This document shows, one piece after another, positions 63,137 through 64,000 of a stretch of DNA of 64,000 nt. The first letter of the stretch is position 1, and the number at the start of each line of letters is the position of its first letter. This DNA comes from Clostridium sp. CMCC3677 (GTDB lineage: Bacteria > Bacillota > Clostridia > Clostridiales > Clostridiaceae). Made by a program: the position numbers and the translations under genes. The stretch lies in the NCBI RefSeq assembly GCF_023845585.1, contig NZ_JAMQHS010000006.1:186001-250000 (forward strand). The letters are read 5' to 3'. Below the pieces are notes generated by a model, which had not been told where the DNA came from, did no database searches, and saw nothing but the letters and a program-made list of their open reading frames with translations.

Positions 63137-63181
63137 ATTTACTGTAAATATTTGTTGACCTTTTTGTAATTAGAATATAAA
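63137..63181 (+). promoter_or_regulatory. candidate marR promoter and operator
   Basis: The palindrome ATTTACTGTAAAT (63137-63149) lies just before TTGACC (63155-63160) and TATAAA (63176-63181), a 15-base spacing. It sits between the divergent MarR and ABC genes. Binding by MarR is plausible, not shown. Confidence 0.35.
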
Positions 63182-63233
63182 CTTAATATAAATACAAATA
63201 TGTAAAATCTGAATGAAATGTTAGGTGATTTTC

Positions 63234-63689
63234 TTGAAAAATGAAGATACTTTAGAAATTTTAAATGAATTAATGGATCTATCTGTTTTTATGAAAAAAA
63301 TGATAATTAGACCCATCGAAACAAACCCAGTGATTAATATCAGTAGATTACAAATGCAAACATTATGTATCTTAGATAAATTTAATTCTATTAATATGAC
63401 TAATTTAGCTAAGGAACTTATGATTACCAAGCAACAAGCTACTGGTATCGTAAACAACTTGGTTAATAAAGGACACGTAAACAGAGTTGTTAATCCTGAA
63501 AATCGTAAAGAAATTTTGCTTAATAATACGGAATCTGGTACAAGAACCATTAAAATTATTAAAGATCATATGACAGACAAGTTATATACATATTTCGATA
63601 TACTAACATCTGAAGATAAGAAAAAAATTATTGAATCTTCAAAAACAATAAAACACATTATAGGAACAATTGACAAACATGATATGTAA
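63234..63689 (+). CDS. MarR-family transcriptional regulator
   Basis: A 151-residue winged-helix protein with LQMQTLCILDKFNSINMTNLAKELMITKQQATGIVNNLVNKGHVNRVVNPENRKEILL (about 41-99), the MarR DNA-binding core and wing. TTG 63234 is chosen because AGGTG is about six bases upstream; GTG 63225 overlaps that site. It is divergent from the ABC exporter pair, which it probably represses in response to a small ligand. Confidence 0.88.
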   Translation: MKNEDTLEILNELMDLSVFMKKMIIRPIETNPVINISRLQMQTLCILDKFNSINMTNLAKELMITKQQATGIVNNLVNKGHVNRVVNPENRKEILLNNTESGTRTIKIIKDHMTDKLYTYFDILTSEDKKKIIESSKTIKHIIGTIDKHDM

Positions 63690-63789
63690 TTAAAATAAGT
63701 TTAAATTACCTTTAACAAAAAAAGTAGAAAATTACAAAAAAGACTTCAGCATCTAACTAAGGGGCTGTAGTCTTTTTAACTTTATTTTA

Positions 63790-63851
63790 GGCTATGTTTT
63801 AGCAAAGTGTTGATATATGCATAATCAAACTGGATAGAGTAATTGAACTTA
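63790..63851 (+). repeat. dispersed repeat, half copy (copy G), touching the hypE stop
   Basis: GGCTATGTTTTAGCAAAGTG, TTGATATATGCATAATCAAA, CTGGATAGAGTAATTGAACTTA. The last TTA is the complement of the hypE stop codon. Orientation relative to hypE is opposite to copies C and F relative to their genes. Confidence 0.75.
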
Positions 63852-64000
63852 ACATATTCTTGGTAATAACTCTCCTTGTGCCATTTTTAATATTTTGGTT
63901 GAACCTAAATCTGTTTCAATGTAAAGATATTTTCTATCATCTTCTATAACCTCACCAATTATAGCTGAATCTTTCCCAAGTACATTTGACTTCATCACTC
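63849..64000 (-). CDS. hypE: hydrogenase maturation protein HypE, C-terminal end (runs off the window)
   Basis: The last 49 codons read VMKSNVLGKDSAIIGEVIED, DRKYLYIETDLGSTKILKMA and QGELLPRIC. The PRIC terminus with the final Cys is the HypE hallmark; this Cys carries the carbamoyl and then cyanide group that is passed to the NiFe centre of hydrogenases. The 5' part lies beyond 64000. The stop codon is formed by the edge of a dispersed repeat, leaving the functional Cys as the last residue. Confidence 0.85.
   Translation of the reverse strand, partial: VMKSNVLGKDSAIIGEVIEDDRKYLYIETDLGSTKILKMAQGELLPRIC

Noticed and set aside
1-64000. CRISPR array
   Set aside because: No run of regularly spaced identical repeats; the dispersed repeats are kilobases apart.

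Overview
The window is about 64 kb of very AT-rich DNA. Its gene content points to a Firmicute of the genus Clostridium (cluster I): anaerobic cobalt-early cobalamin synthesis, clostridial-type ribosome binding sites with frequent TTG and GTG starts, DUF1659/DUF2922-type and Rpn-type gene remnants, CheX/CheC proteins, HypE, and heterodimeric MarR-linked ABC exporters. No rRNA or CRISPR array is visible. One tRNA (Glu, anticodon CTC) is present. Nothing could be searched or folded by computer; all calls come from reading motifs, ribosome binding sites and repeats by eye.

Layout. 0-18.5 kb is almost entirely a cobalamin locus on the minus strand. A cobalamin riboswitch (about 18.12-18.48 kb) with an unusually long nested arm and a terminator controls cbiK-cbiA-cbiC-cbiD-cbiE-cbiT-cbiL-cbiF-cbiG-cbiH-cbiJ. 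cobT and a separate cobO-cobU-cobS-(short cobU-like) group follow. Between these sits an osmoprotectant module: BusR-like regulator, OpuC-type ATPase with CBS pair, and a fused permease/binding protein, with two large palindromes in its control regions. 18.6-21 kb has a low-complexity protein, an NSS transporter and a small protein.

21.2-36 kb is an accessory region that begins at tRNA-Glu with a decayed integrase tail. It holds Rpn-family nuclease remains with three copies of the C-terminal small-protein module, orphan pseudogenes, a non-coding stretch with strong RNA structure, a block of immunity-protein-like genes, a lipoprotein, a four-ORF operon of two SMC/OLD-type ATPases plus an HNH nuclease (probable anti-phage system, one ATPase split by a frameshift at an A6 run), and prophage replication-gene fragments.

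36-52.5 kb is a toxic-ion and stress region: fluoride riboswitch with a CLC-F antiporter; an operon of gamma-glutamyl hydrolase, MATE exporter and bifunctional glutathione synthetase preceded by an ArsR regulator and paired operator-like palindromes; a decayed SulP transporter; a serine-less resolvase-like protein; and arsR-arsD-arsA-CoA-disulfide-reductase/rhodanese-acr3. 52.4-64 kb holds CheX and a response-regulator/CheC fusion, a PyrR-controlled uracil permease, a GH24 endolysin with cell-wall-binding repeats, a metallo-beta-lactamase-fold protein and soluble chemoreceptor, a heterodimeric ABC exporter divergent from a MarR regulator, and the 3' end of hypE.

A family of imperfect-palindromic dispersed repeats (seven copies or half copies) links the window. 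They lie just behind minus-strand genes and in two cases touch or form the stop codon (cbiE, hypE).
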